A DNA stretch of 64,000 nt from Gyrodactylus bullatarudis (taxonomy: Eukaryota; Platyhelminthes; Monogenea; Gyrodactylidea; Gyrodactylidae): the NCBI GenBank assembly GCA_012064415.1, contig SSNU01000247.1:359202-423201 (forward strand), read 5' to 3'. The stretch's first letter is position 1. Each line of letters begins with the position of its first letter. This document shows positions 50,926 through 62,900 of this stretch, in pieces. Made by a program: the position numbers and the translations under genes. Below the pieces are notes generated by a model. That model saw only the letters and a program-made list of their open reading frames with translations, was not told the DNA's origin and did no database searches.

Positions 50926-52634
50926 TTTATATAACGAATAAAATCGTGTAGACGAGAAACTCAATGACTTGATTGAATTAAAATTTATTTTTTTAATGAC
51001 AAAGAAAAAATATTTAGTACGAAAACGATTTGAAAATTTACAATATTCAATTAAAATTTTAAAATTGAAAACTGAGTTATACAAAATTCATCTGAAAAAG
51101 GTATAATAGATGTTATCTATACTAGTGTATGTGTTACGACCATAGTAAAATTCATTGAAATATTATTTTCTAATAGAACATTCTATTTCTCAATGATCAC
51201 TTGGTTAATACACTTAGTAGTAAACTCATCTGAATATTCTATAGAACAAATAGACAGAACCTTCTAATATAGCTGAGTAGGATCTTGAAGAAAAAAAATC
51301 ACAAATTACTCTGTTTATGTCCACCTAACTGGTAGCGGTATGATGAAATTAGAATTTTAAAATGGTTTGATCGTTATATTTTTTATTGTTTCTAAAAGGA
51401 TGATAAAACGGCCCCAATAAATCGGCTCATCACGAAACGAACTGATGTAGATCTCAATTCTGTGACAAGATTTGAATAGAAGTTTTATAATCGAATCTGT
51501 TCAATCAGATATAAATAAGCTGATAGGCAAGGTGTACGAAGTTAACTTTGAAAGATTGGACAACCATTCACTTACTAGAGGATAGTTTGAATATTATAAT
51601 CATCAGATCACATTTACTTGTTAGGATGAGGGAAGCATTGATGTCTGATTTTCAACGGTAGGAATAACTTTAATGAATAATAATGCTCTAAAATTATAAT
51701 ACATCCCCCATCAACAGACCAAAACAGAGTATGTTGATAAAAAGTCTAGCATTTGAATGTATCCTGATTTATTTCATGCATTAGCTTATTGAGCAATTTC
51801 GACTAGTTTACCTCAATCACTGGTTAGTTTAGCATAATTTTTTTCCAACGTAGTTAATGTTTCTTGATAAGCTACAAAAGTAATTTTCCCTCATGAATCT
51901 ATCTATCTATTTAGTTCAGACCATTAACGTATAAAATTTTGATTATTTGCTTCAAAGAAACAATAAATAACAAAACGGACACTAATTTATAAGAGTTAAT
52001 CACAAAAAAATAGCCCAAAGATTTTCGAAAGAAATAATTTTCAGCTTTTAATTTATTCGGCTCGTGAAAGGTCGTGAATGGACAAAATTCATTACCAAAT
52101 AAAACGAGCCTGTGACATTTATTAGTTAAGTAAACTAGAACGAAACCACATTCTCTTCCAGTAATTCCATGTAGATTTTGCATTCCTCTCTTTTTGTGTT
52201 TCCTGAGTAATGAACTTGAGGAATTACTTCCTAGATAAACATCCTTAGAATCAGCCCAATAAACAGGATTCTTATGTGATCATAAAAGATTTTCGAAATG
52301 TGTATATTTATTTATAGTTTCGTTAAAAGATTGGTTTTATCTCTCAAGAAAAAATAAACCTTTGATTTATTTCCATGTTAAATATATGGTTAGATACTCT
52401 AATTCAATAGAAAAGGATCTATATTAACCAGTCTTTTGAATGCTCTAAGAAGATACAGATAAGATTTTCAAAAACGTTCGGTAGTACCCCGGATTTGTTA
52501 AAACTTTTGGAAAAAACTATAGAGAAAAAAGTGATTTCACGAAGCTCTAGAAACTGGTAGAAATGATACTTTTTATGGAAATTTAGATAATGTTTGTGTT
52601 GGGTCCACCTTTTCGTCGAAAGAACTAGGCTTAA
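50926..52634. other. Intergenic stretch, nothing recognised
   Basis: AT-rich sequence without coding, RNA or clear repeat signals beyond short runs. Confidence 0.4.
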
Positions 52635-52910
52635 TTTAATTTGGTTGATATGAAGTTGGGAATCTATGATTTTACAGAAATCTCGATATTTTTTAATGAT
52701 TTTTTGGGATCCTACTCATGTTGACTAATTTTGACAGTTGAAGAAAAAAATATTCTGAAAAAATTATTTTTTTTAATGAAAAATATGGCCATTTTTCAAA
52801 TTCCCATTTGCCGCCAAACTCCCATTTTTTCGAACTTTGAACTGAAAATTATTATTGATTTGAAAATGGGAGGTTGATCAAGATTAGACACGAAAGCTAA
52901 CTAGCTTAAT
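52635..52910. mobile_element. Foldback-element relative, family C
   Basis: Begins TTGGTTGATATGAAGTTGGG and contains ATGGCCATTTTTCAAATTCC, TGCCGCCAAACTCCCATTTT and GAACTTTGAACTGAAAATTA. These match the left half of the element at 16.5 kb. The right arm is not preserved. Confidence 0.6.
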
Positions 52911-54489
52911 TAGATTGTTGTGAAAAATCTTTTGCTTTCATCGGTTAAACAATCTTGTATAATACGTTTTCTCACTCTGATTGGACGAAACTCATGAGAG
53001 AATTGTAAAGAGTTTTTGACAAATTCAATCTATCTACATTACGCAAAGAATCCCTTAGTTATCCCAAGATTAGATGGCAATGATAAAATTAATTAATTTC
53101 ATGATCCCAGCTGTTAACTCTAACATTCATTTATTGAAAAACCAATCATTGTTCCCTTCTTTCCTCCCATTTATCAGCCTTGATTCTGAATAAATCATCT
53201 ACAACAATTCTCTTTTCAAGTCCAACCAGACGGAAATAATGATTTATACTCAATAATAAGGATAGAAATAAAATTTAATGAACTCTTTAGGATTTTCAAT
53301 TTCAAATGAAAGACTCATTTAGAGTATTAGGAAGTTAATAAGTGAATATATAGTAATAAAGCTTATATTTCACCGGATCTCGTCAGACCATTACACCGGC
53401 TGGATATAATATATAAATAAATAAATTCAATGATCAATAATATCCTCTGATTGTTTAATTATCTTTTGGATTTGCGTCAACTAAGTAGTGAGTCGATAGT
53501 CTTTAGTTCTAGTCGAGAAGAAAGACCAATAATTTGCCAAGAGTTGGATCATCTTGCTCGAATCTGAAAAGAATGATGAAAAAAATCAAATGAGACAATC
53601 TAAAGCTAAGGGATATCGATGTCTTGAGATTTGTTAGATACAGGATCGAGGAGATAAAATATACACGCAATAAGCCCACCAATAAGTAGCCAGGAAAGAT
53701 TTAGCCTATATCTGTTGAGATGGTGTAAATTATTCATTTTTTTCAACTAAGAAATATATATAGACTACTCCAAAGTAGGACTATATTTTTTTCTTTGCTT
53801 AGGAAATATATAGATAACCATCCCCCCTATTGTTTAAAAAGTGTTAAGATTTGAATTAATTAAATATAGTCTCTCTTGAAAAGGTTCATTTTTATCCCAT
53901 TTATTATTACAGTGTATTAATAGAGAATTTAAATTCTCTTTCTAAAATGTATATCAATCACTCATCAGGTGGCTAGTTTTTGTTTCATATTTTCAGTTGA
54001 GATGAAGATAAAAAAGAAAAGGAATGTTTATTTTTTAATTTAATTTATTTATTCATGGAATGTACTCTTGTAAATTCTTTGATAAAAGTAGAACCAGTCC
54101 TTAGCTTTTGGTATGCAAAGAGAAGAGTGTTTATTTGTACAAGAATATTGAAACAATTATTGCTATCTGAGCTTACCGATTACAGGCTGCCTAAACGTAA
54201 ATGAGTGGGTCCCTAATTTTGAATTTTTGAAAAAAAAGGAGTCACTCGAGTTTTTATAACTGTAACAAACTAGAGTAAACATCTAATTTTAAAAAATAAA
54301 GTGAAAAAGTTTTATTGTGCGTCTGAAAGCTTCTAGAGTTCTTGACCTGGTGAAATATTTACCCTCATTAATTAATTTCAACTATCATAGGTATTATTTA
54401 AACAAGTTTCAAGATTTATAGTCCATTAAAAAGAGTCTTCGAAAGTCTTTTATGATTTTTATAAAGAAATTAGCCAAAAAGTTGTGGAA

Positions 54490-54770
54490 ATTAAAAAAAA
54501 TCACTCTGGTCAAAATTAGGCCATTTTTGGGTCTCGAAAATGCACCAAATTTCCACTTTTTCAACTGTTGAGCTCAAAATTTTATCGATTTCAGGATCAG
54601 CATTAGACAAAGAAATCAAATTGGGCTGCAGAAATTCGTCATTATTGTGAGAAATTGAAAAATTAAAAATATTATCACTAAATGATCCAAAAAATATATT
54701 CCAAGCTAATAATATATTGAGTTTTTTGCCAAGAAAGTAAATTCTCATCTTCATGTCAATTAGGTTTAGA
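54490..54770. mobile_element. Foldback element, family B, partial copy
   Basis: CAAAATTAGGCCATTTTTGG and GAGCTCAAAATTTTATCGAT match the left arm of the 11.7-kb copy, and TAAATTCTCATCTTCATGTC followed by AATTAGGTTT matches its right terminus. The centre is deleted, giving about 280 bp in place of 690. Confidence 0.7.
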
Positions 54771-55740
54771 TTTTTATTGATACTCAAAATATGTTTTGAA
54801 AATCTATTAAAACTCGGGTGACTTTCTCACTCTGTTTCATTCTCTGTTAATAATTTTCAAAGTCTCATTAACCAGAAATGGTTCCTTAACTAAGTAGTAC
54901 TTTCCAGATTAAAAACAGTTGGAAAATGAGAAAAATCAACGACATTAGAATCATAAAAAGTTTATGTATCGAATTATATAATATAATAGTTTATTTCTCC
55001 TCCTCCTACTTCTACTATAGTCTCCAGATGAAAAATTCTATAGTCTCATATTACGATCTCATGCAAAAACAAAATTTCCAAGAGATTCAAAAACAATGAA
55101 ATTGTCGGGGTTCCACATTCCTGCCTTTCTGTATATATTTATATGAGGGGATAATGTATTTTACCATCTTAAAGTACACACCAAAAGACTATCAACAAGA
55201 TCATCATCGTGTTATGAAACATTTGACAGGTCACATTCCTTGCTGCTTCATTTCTGTTTCCATACTCTCTCCTATTTCCTTTTGTATTATGGAAGGAATT
55301 CCAGATGAAAAGATTACATTTCATATTAATTAAATTGAATCAGAGAGTGAGCGTGTAATTAAGACAGAGGAATCGATCTTGCCTTTGATCCATTAGTGAC
55401 ATTTCAAAGGGGGGTAATTTACCTCGAATGAATAAAGATTATTAATCCGCTCATGGGAAGAAACATTTTTTGAAGAGCAAAATAAACTACTTAACTATGA
55501 GCCCTGTTATTATTTCGTTCTAGAGCTATTCTCAAAATGAAATTGATAACTTATGTTTTTACAATAATCTCATGTAGATTTCAAATAGAGAGAGAATATT
55601 TTCGTTTGGATCTAAACTCATGAGGAAGGTTTAGAGAAAACAAGCGTATATTATAGTGATAAACTCTTCAGACTCAACCCCGGTAACGTTTATATATTTT
55701 TACAATGCAAATATTTTGAGGCCTTCCATTGATCCATCTA

Positions 55741-56286
55741 TTAATTTTGTTTCAGCTTCGATTGTTTGTTGCCCACTGTCTCTACGTCGTATTCTTTTTG
55801 CTTTTTCACAACTTTTCTTACAGATTGGGACATAATTGGATTATCAACTATCGTTGACTTCTCTTTGATTTCATTTGTATTCAACTCTGTAACCGTTTCT
55901 GGGGCACTGCTAGGAGCTAGAACTGGTTTATTATCGGCTACAGCCGACTTCTCGTTATTTTCATTATGACTTCTAGTTTCCTTTTGTGTGGAAGATAGGA
56001 TAGGAGGTCCAATCGTAGGTTTGAGAATTGTGTCTATTTTCTCAATTTGCTTACTCTTAACATGAACATCTCGGCTTTTGAAGCCCAATTTTCTCGCAAG
56101 CTCCTTTTGGACGCACAAATCTGGCTTCAACTTGGTAATGAAAAATAAAAGAAATTTCGAATTACGTATTGAGACAATTTTTCCAACTTTTTGGTGATGA
56201 GAGGAATCAAGCGTTGTTCTCAAGATCATCATTAGAAAAGAGATTTTATGAAGCAGTCTATTATCGTGCAAAAGTCTATTTCCCAT
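55741..56286 (-). CDS. Unidentified 181-codon ORF, hydrophilic
   Basis: Open reading frame of 181 codons, with stop at 55741. The N-terminal part (MGNRLLHDNRLLHKISFLMM) is moderately hydrophobic. The middle, KFLLFFITKLKPDLCVQKEL then ARKLGFKSRDVH, looks protein-like. The last 100 residues are Lys/Glu/Ser/Thr/Asn-rich and probably disordered. A related but broken sequence lies at 58560-59045, and both keep a (Y/F)FIT-x-LK-x-DLCVQ motif, which argues that the frame was once selected. The true start is uncertain; it may be the 3' exon of a longer gene. No known family was recognised. Confidence 0.45.
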   Translation of the reverse strand: MGNRLLHDNRLLHKISFLMMILRTTLDSSHHQKVGKIVSIRNSKFLLFFITKLKPDLCVQKELARKLGFKSRDVHVKSKQIEKIDTILKPTIGPPILSSTQKETRSHNENNEKSAVADNKPVLAPSSAPETVTELNTNEIKEKSTIVDNPIMSQSVRKVVKKQKEYDVETVGNKQSKLKQN

Positions 56287-56581
56287 TTTCAGACCATTTT
56301 TGCTACAAAGGATTTTTATAAAAACCTCATTTTTTCTTCAAGGTATCAAACTTTTTGAAAGATTGTTTTGTAACTGATTCAAAATGTACAGTTTTACAGA
56401 TTAGAAAAAAATTACTGACTAGATAATCTTTGTTAGTATTGGTGCTGCAACACTGTTACACTCTGTTACTGATGAAAATTTATATTATATCAAATATCTA
56501 TGGGTAGGCTAAATGTAGTTCTTACTCTGGCCACTAAATTCTTTAGTCCTATTTACATCCCAAATATAGAGCCTAACATCT

Positions 56582-56890
56582 TTAATTGGGTAACAATTTC
56601 GAAACAGGCTTGAGTAATAAATGCATGATTTCACCATATTGGTTACTGTACTCTTTATCCATCCCATCATAAAATTCCATTGCATAATACAATAGTCCGA
56701 CCAACTCACTGGATTTTACACTTACTTTTCTCATAGAATTTAGCATCCAGATGATGTTTAGCATTCATTTTGATAGGAACAAATCATTTTACGTTATGGT
56801 ACTCCCCATCTTTCCTATAACCACGCACAGATATCATGACAAGATCACTATTTTTATGTAAAAGAGTCAGGAACTCATTTAATGTTCGAA
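56582..56890 (-). other. Weak coding-like fragments, minus strand
   Basis: Two protein-like pieces. One is around 56820-56880 (TLNEFLTLLHKNSDLVMISV then RGYRKDGEYHN). The other is at 56582-56705 (SSELVGLLYYAMEFYDGMDK then EYSNQYGEIMHLLLKPVSKL, ending in a stop). They lie in different frames and I could not join them with phase-compatible splice sites. They may be parts of a pseudogene, or of a gene whose other exons I cannot see. Confidence 0.25.
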
Positions 56891-57099
56891 GATAGATGTT
56901 TCATAGTAAGAATTTGGTGATATGAAAAAAAACCTTAGAGTTTCTAAATCTATTGTAAGAGTCGGTACGAAAATGAGTTAAAACTTTTCCACTTAGCCTA
57001 GTGAACACACTACTGACAATGTTCATCATTATGTGGTCACAAGGGCAACCTGATCTGCGGTAGGCTCCAATTTCCCATCTTTTCAATTTTCATACTGCT

Positions 57100-58559
57100 T
57101 ATTAAATCTATAAATTTTTCATCAACTCCCAAATGCACTACTTCTTCTGCCTAGATTGCTAGATTTATTTTTAGTAGAGATCAGAATTTGTTATTCCAAC
57201 AAAAAGGATAATAAATAACTCCCGAATAAAACAGGTTTACTGAGCTAGCTTCTACAACATCTAGTTTGAGGATAATTATTCAGTTTCCTCTTTCACTTGT
57301 TTTCTTTCCCTCCAGTAATGTTATCAAACACTTTGGAGATTTTATTATTGTATGTAAATAAAAATGAATCTCCCCTTCTCTGTGACTATGCTGAATTGCA
57401 TGTCAAAAATAAAAAAAGTTCTTTTTCTTTCCTGATTGTCTTCTGATTACTAGGTCAAATATCTTCCTTGTAGTTGTAGGAAAAGGTGTCTCGTACATAA
57501 GGGTAGAATCTTGACTAAATCTAATTAGTTTAAAAGTTTATGTGGCTCAGCTTATCATAGTAATTGTAAAAAGAAATTTTTACCAGACAGTACTGAAATA
57601 AAGTCTAAAAAATCCCGACTCGTTTGAGGGAATTATTAAAAAAAAGACTTTTAACCTCTTAGAATTGAATCCCCCTTTTGGCTTCCTGCATGATAATTGA
57701 GTAGAATAGAAACATTTTAATGTTGCTATAATTGCTGAATTAATGTACAAGATTGCATAGTCAATATCCGTTTTCATGTTTGTTCTTGAATCCGTCATTC
57801 CCTCTGCTCAGGAGGAAACATTGCAAGATTTATTCATCAATAAAACACACGTATTTTTCTCCCCTTCAATGAGTCTCTCTTCTTAGACACATCACATGAG
57901 AAAATACAATTAATTAAGTGCTATTGAGCTTGAACATATTCAATACAGGTTCCTAAAATCCATCTACCCTTGTTTCTATCCATATAATGACCTGATAATA
58001 TCATCTGGCTTTTCGCCACTGTGGGTCAGGAGGATGGCTTTTGTAGTAAAATTTTTCCTGAAATTTGTCTCAAATGTTAATAAAGGCTACAATCTCAGGA
58101 ATGCCTGTTATGAGGAAAATTTCTTAGCTCCTCACTTTAAACTTTTACAAAAAAAATTCACTCTCCAAGAATGTGACAATCTTAATGATCTTAAATCTAT
58201 AATTTCTCATATAAGATCTAAAATTGACAATTCAAAATCCCTTCTTTGCCCCCACCTTCATTAATCTTATCTTTTTGATCGAATATTTATTTGAAAATAT
58301 CATGGAATTTCAGTATCTGACTTTTCGACTGCTCCTAACTTAAGTAGAGGAAATAGGGAAGTTTGACTATTTATGAGCCAACACTGCAGATTTTCCAATG
58401 ACGAGGTCGATCTGTTATTTCAATTATTCAAAAAACTTATTTTGTGATAATTTATTTATAATAATGATTTTCTTTTAAATTTAATAGATGTATAATTTCA
58501 AAGAAAAAAAAATTAAATAAAGGAGTTTAAGTAAATACAAACTCGATTCTGTCAGTTTG
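57100..58559. other. Non-coding stretch, nothing supported
   Basis: Several short frames exist on both strands, including a 76-codon plus-strand frame at 58034-58264. None has splice support, homology or composition that sets it apart from chance. Confidence 0.35.
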
Positions 58560-59045
58560 AGGCCACTTTCAACTTTTGTTATTTTCATTTTGATCTCTAG
58601 TTTCAATCTTTAGTTTCTCTTCTTTTGGATCCCCCAGTTTCATTCCTGTTATGTTCTGTACACACAGGTCAGACTTCAGGTTTGTAATGAAGTAGTTTTC
58701 TGCAATGTCACCCTTACTTTGCAAAATTCATGTGGATTGATCTGATAGAGAATTTTGTAGTTTGTCCGGTTCTCCTAATGTTGTTTTGTACTGAGCATAT
58801 ATGTTTTGGCATTAACAGGAGCATGTAAATTGGTAGATAACACCTTTCCTCTTTAGTTTCGGTATTTCATCTTTGTTTCGACCGTACAGAAGCTTTATCA
58901 TCCATTGAATCAGCTTTAATTTCCTCTACCACGTTCGCTTTGTCCTTGGGCTAAACTTCTCTTAAAGATTAATTTTTTGTTTAACCGGTGAAAAATTGAG
59001 ATATAGCCTTCGTCTGTTTTAGCTTTGAGTTTACATCCATGACCA
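58560..59045 (-). pseudogene. Decayed relative of the 55.7-kb ORF
   Basis: On the minus strand, YFITNLKSDLCVQNITGMKL near 58640-58700 matches FFITKLKPDLCVQKELARKL of the 55.7-kb ORF. The following ETRDQNENNKS matches ETRSHNENNEKS, then a stop intervenes. Farther upstream on the same strand are MDVNSKLKQTKAISQFFTG and PKDKANVVEEIKADSMDDKA, separated by stops. This looks like a diverged duplicate that has lost its reading frame. Confidence 0.45.
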
Positions 59046-59474
59046 ATTAGATTAAAAATTAACAGATTTTTTATTCATCTTTTAAACAGGTTTACACGCA
59101 TGAAGTTACCTTGAAAACATTTTCCCCTTTCAAGTAATGTTATCTATAATTTAGAAAATAAATCCTGTGATTTGTCTTGTCCAATGTTTACTAAAAATAC
59201 ACAGTACACTGTATACTATATATAAACCCATAATTATAATAATATACACATATCCTGAATAATTTCAGACAGTTGCCTAATTGATGTCTGGTTAGATAAA
59301 AACCTCTCTTTTCTCTCACGTTCCTAGTCCTTTAAATCAATTGTCATCGATAGTTTTTTGTAAACACTACAATTATAATCCAATCTACATACATATGGAT
59401 AATAAACAACATGGAAGACGATTCAATCGGAGGTAGTTGGCATCTGATCATCATCACATCGTAGCAAACAACTT

Positions 59475-59600
59475 AAAGTTGGTTGATATGAAGATGGGGA
59501 TTTATGTTTTTTTTTACAAAATTCGAATTTGGTCAGATTTTCTTTTCTCCATGTGGTGAATGTGGGCCTCAGACCTTTATCAAATTTTACATAAAAAGTC
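59475..59600. repeat. Foldback-family end fragment
   Basis: AAGTTGGTTGATATGAAGATG followed by GGGATTTATG and ACAAAATTCGAATTTGGTCA matches the shared left terminus of foldback families A and C. GTGGGCCTCAGACC may correspond to the GAGGCCCTC block. Only one arm is present. Confidence 0.45.
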
Positions 59601-59687
59601 ATGTTTTTCACTCTCTACTAAAACAGAGAGAGAGAGACCTTTGAAATTAATTAGAGCTGTTACCTTTTTTTAATTTTATATTTATCT

Positions 59688-59873
59688 CTAATTAGAAAGG
59701 TGTCCTTTTTTCATGGTGTGTGTTATCGTATCAGAAATTTTGATTTTTTTCTTCTTCAAATTAACCACATGCTCTTCAGAGTGTATTTCGTAATAGAGTT
59801 TACACAAATCTACTTTTGTTAAAATGTAAATTACGATCGTGACGATTGGTAGAAAAAAACATTCGACACCCAT
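59688..59873 (-). CDS. Possible 61-residue membrane microprotein
   Basis: Starts 77 bp from the glycine dehydrogenase start codon, on the opposite strand. A hydrophobic segment (CFFLPIVTIVIYILTK, residues 5-20) could span a membrane. A Lys-rich hydrophilic tail (VVNLKKKKIKISDTITHT) follows. Composition and the head-to-head position make it a candidate small gene, but no family was recognised and a chance ORF is not excluded. Confidence 0.25.
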   Translation of the reverse strand: MGVECFFLPIVTIVIYILTKVDLCKLYYEIHSEEHVVNLKKKKIKISDTITHTMKKGHLSN

Positions 59874-59950
59874 TTTGAATCTCGGCTAGAGGTTAACATA
59901 TTTATATTGTGTATCATTATCGAATATTCCACCATTTCTAGTTTGATAAT

Positions 59951-62900
59951 ATGTTCAAAGTTTGTAGGCCACAAAACCAGAGGAGACTATTGGCCAGTTT
60001 TGAGTACCAAAAACTCTTCTTCTCGTCGACAATTTCCACGCGTGGAAAATATGAGAAGCATCCATTTATGAAGCGCCACATTGGGCCAAATTTCGATGAA
60101 CAAATTAAAATGCTGAATGAACTCGGCTTCAAGACAATGGATCAGTTTATTGATAAAGTTGTGCCATCTGAAATTAAATTCAGTGATAACCTCAAAGTCC
60201 CCGAGGCCATTGATCAATCAGAGGTTCTCAATCTCCTCAAGTCAAAGATGGACAAGAATAAAATCTTTCGGAGCTACATTGGCCTCGGCTTCTACAATAC
60301 CTTTGTACCGCCACCTATCCTGAGGAATATCTTTGAAAATCCTGGTTGGTAAGGTTCTATAATAGCTATATATTCAAAAAAGAGGTTTATCTTACGTTAG
60401 TGAAAGGTTTTTTCCTGTTATTTTTATCCAGCATTTCTATCAAACGAAATTCGAATGTCAAATGTATAGGATTTCGATTCGTAATGCTTATTGATTTTTC
60501 AGTTTACCACCTGATTAAAATTTATTTTTTTATTTCAAAAAATCTTTTATTTATGGATTATGAATAGCACAAAGTATCACTTTTATTTTGATCTGTTGAT
60601 ACCAAAGTTAAATAAAATGAACCTGATCCGAAATCTGAGGCAGATTCTGAATCTGGTTTTAGAATGAGTTACTAAATGATCAAAATCGATTAGTAGTAAA
60701 ATTAACTTATCGCCCAATAATTGGACATGATTGAATAGAAAATAAATAGAATTAGCAAATTCCAAGACCAGATTCAGAATCTATGCCAATTTTAGTTTAT
60801 TCTATAGTATCATAAGATAAAAATAAAAGTTTCACCCCGTATTATTCTATTCAGTTTTGGTCCAGTACTCAAAAATTTGAGAATGTCTAAGAAATAGGCT
60901 TTTGGCATGGTATTCTCTTCTAGAATACATACATCTCTATTGTAAGATTTAATGAAGAAGATTAAATCTTTTGTAGAGAATGAGACTTTACAAAGAAAAG
61001 GCAGACACGAGTATATACACATTCTTCCCCTTTTAAAATTTATTAATGAACTTTACATTAACAACAACATCATTTGACTTGAACTTGATCTCTTTTTGTG
61101 ATTTTGAGCGTGCTCAAAGCATTCCAAGTGTCTGCTCTTTTGTCTTTTTTTTCTGATTTATATATTTTCATCATCAGTTCATGTCTGTTTGAATTTACTA
61201 TTAGTTCCCATTATCAGACATTTTTATTCAGTATTAGCTTTCCAAAGCAGGTCATAGGTCTTTCTTCAATTTTGTCATTTGATGTTTTCATTAGATTCTT
61301 TTTCAATCCTTGGATTTACTGGATTTTTTCAGCAGTTATTGAGAGAACTGATTTCATGAAAAATTTCGATTTAATCAGGGCAAAACTTTTTAATGTAAGA
61401 TAAACCAACGGGCGATTGATAACTTAGAGGTTGGAATATATTGAGCAATCGTAGGTTTCTATCAGATGGCTCCCTATTCTTTTTCTCAAATGAATAACCC
61501 TTTAAAGCCTCTATAGATTTCGAGCCTGTTGATAATGAACACTTTCGGGGGAGGGATTTGGATGAGACTAACTTAAAACTGATTCATATAAGTACCTACA
61601 TTTAAAAAAATTCAAAGGAACTTACTCATGAGTATAACGCATTAAGGTACACATCGTATACACCATATCAACCGGAGATTGCTCAAGGACGTATGGAATC
61701 CCTGCTGAACTATCAGACAATGATCTCTGAGATTACACAACTACCAATATCTAACGCTTCTCTTCTTGATGAGGCGACCGCGGCAGCTGAAATTCTATTC
61801 CTTTCAGTCAGGTAAACGATTCTTTTTTTTCTAAGTTCTATCCTTTCGTAGAAAATCATCAACTCTAATTATAATTATGAATATACAGTGTATATTATAC
61901 ACTGAATATATATATTTGGTAACTTACTGCCCCCTAATACATCTACAGCATCAGAATGTCCTCGAGAAGAAAGATTTTTCTCGATACTTGATAAAAAGCT
62001 AATATAATATACTTGAAAATTTTCTCTATAGAAAGACAAAAAAATCTAGGATTCTTGTCGACAAAAGTACCCATATTACCACGATCGCCAGTCTCAAATC
62101 AAGAGCTGAGTAAGTCATACCCATGAATATTTTTGCTATGAATAATATTCACTTTTGAACATTTGACAATACCAGAAACCTATAGCCCTGGAGTAGTATG
62201 TGCTAGATTACTCATTATTACTAATAAGTAGTTTACTCAAAGAAGCTATTTTAGTAATTAACCCTTTCGTGAGGTTCTCCCCTAGACAAGGCGATTATTC
62301 AAAGTCGTATATTTTCAATCATTACGCAGGTCAAAGCAGTATCACCTGACATGGATGAATTAAGCCCAAGATTAGTGAAATTTGGTTTTCATCTACTTAT
62401 TAGTATTAGATGGGAAATTCATAGAGAAAATTGACTTTCTTATATGGGATCAGAAAGAATCCCTATTGAATAGAATCTTATTTAGGATGGTTTCATATCA
62501 GTTATTAGTTGAAAGATTTGTGTTAAGTTATTATTTCATTCTTTTAGACCAATTGACGTCCAAATAGATTTTACGGAAAAACCCCAATTGAAAGATCAAC
62601 TCATGAAGGGAGACTATGGCTGTGTAATGCTCTCCTATCCAGATACTCATGGTAATTTGACCTCCGTAAAAGAGCTGGAGGAAATCTCAGAGATTTGCTC
62701 AGAAAAAAAAATTCTTTTCTGTGTAATATCAGATTTGTTGGCCTTAACTAAGATCACTCCCCCAGGAGAATTTGGCGTTGATATTTGCTTTGGGTCAGCA
62801 CAGCGCTTTGGAATTCCGGTTGGTTTTGGTGGGCCGGCAGCTGCTTTTCTTGCCGTTAAAAAAGATTTGTTACGTTTCATGCCAGGAAGAATTATCGGAG

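Noticed and set aside
56700..56770. A 17-nt GTAAGT...CAG intron joining FYEK to SSELVGLL on the minus strand
   Set aside because: Phases do not match (phase 1 to phase 2) and 17 nt is too short even beside the 28-34 nt introns. The pieces are reported only as weak coding fragments.
59938..60217. Minus-strand ORFs over GLDC exon 1
   Set aside because: They are antisense shadows of the conserved GLDC exon.
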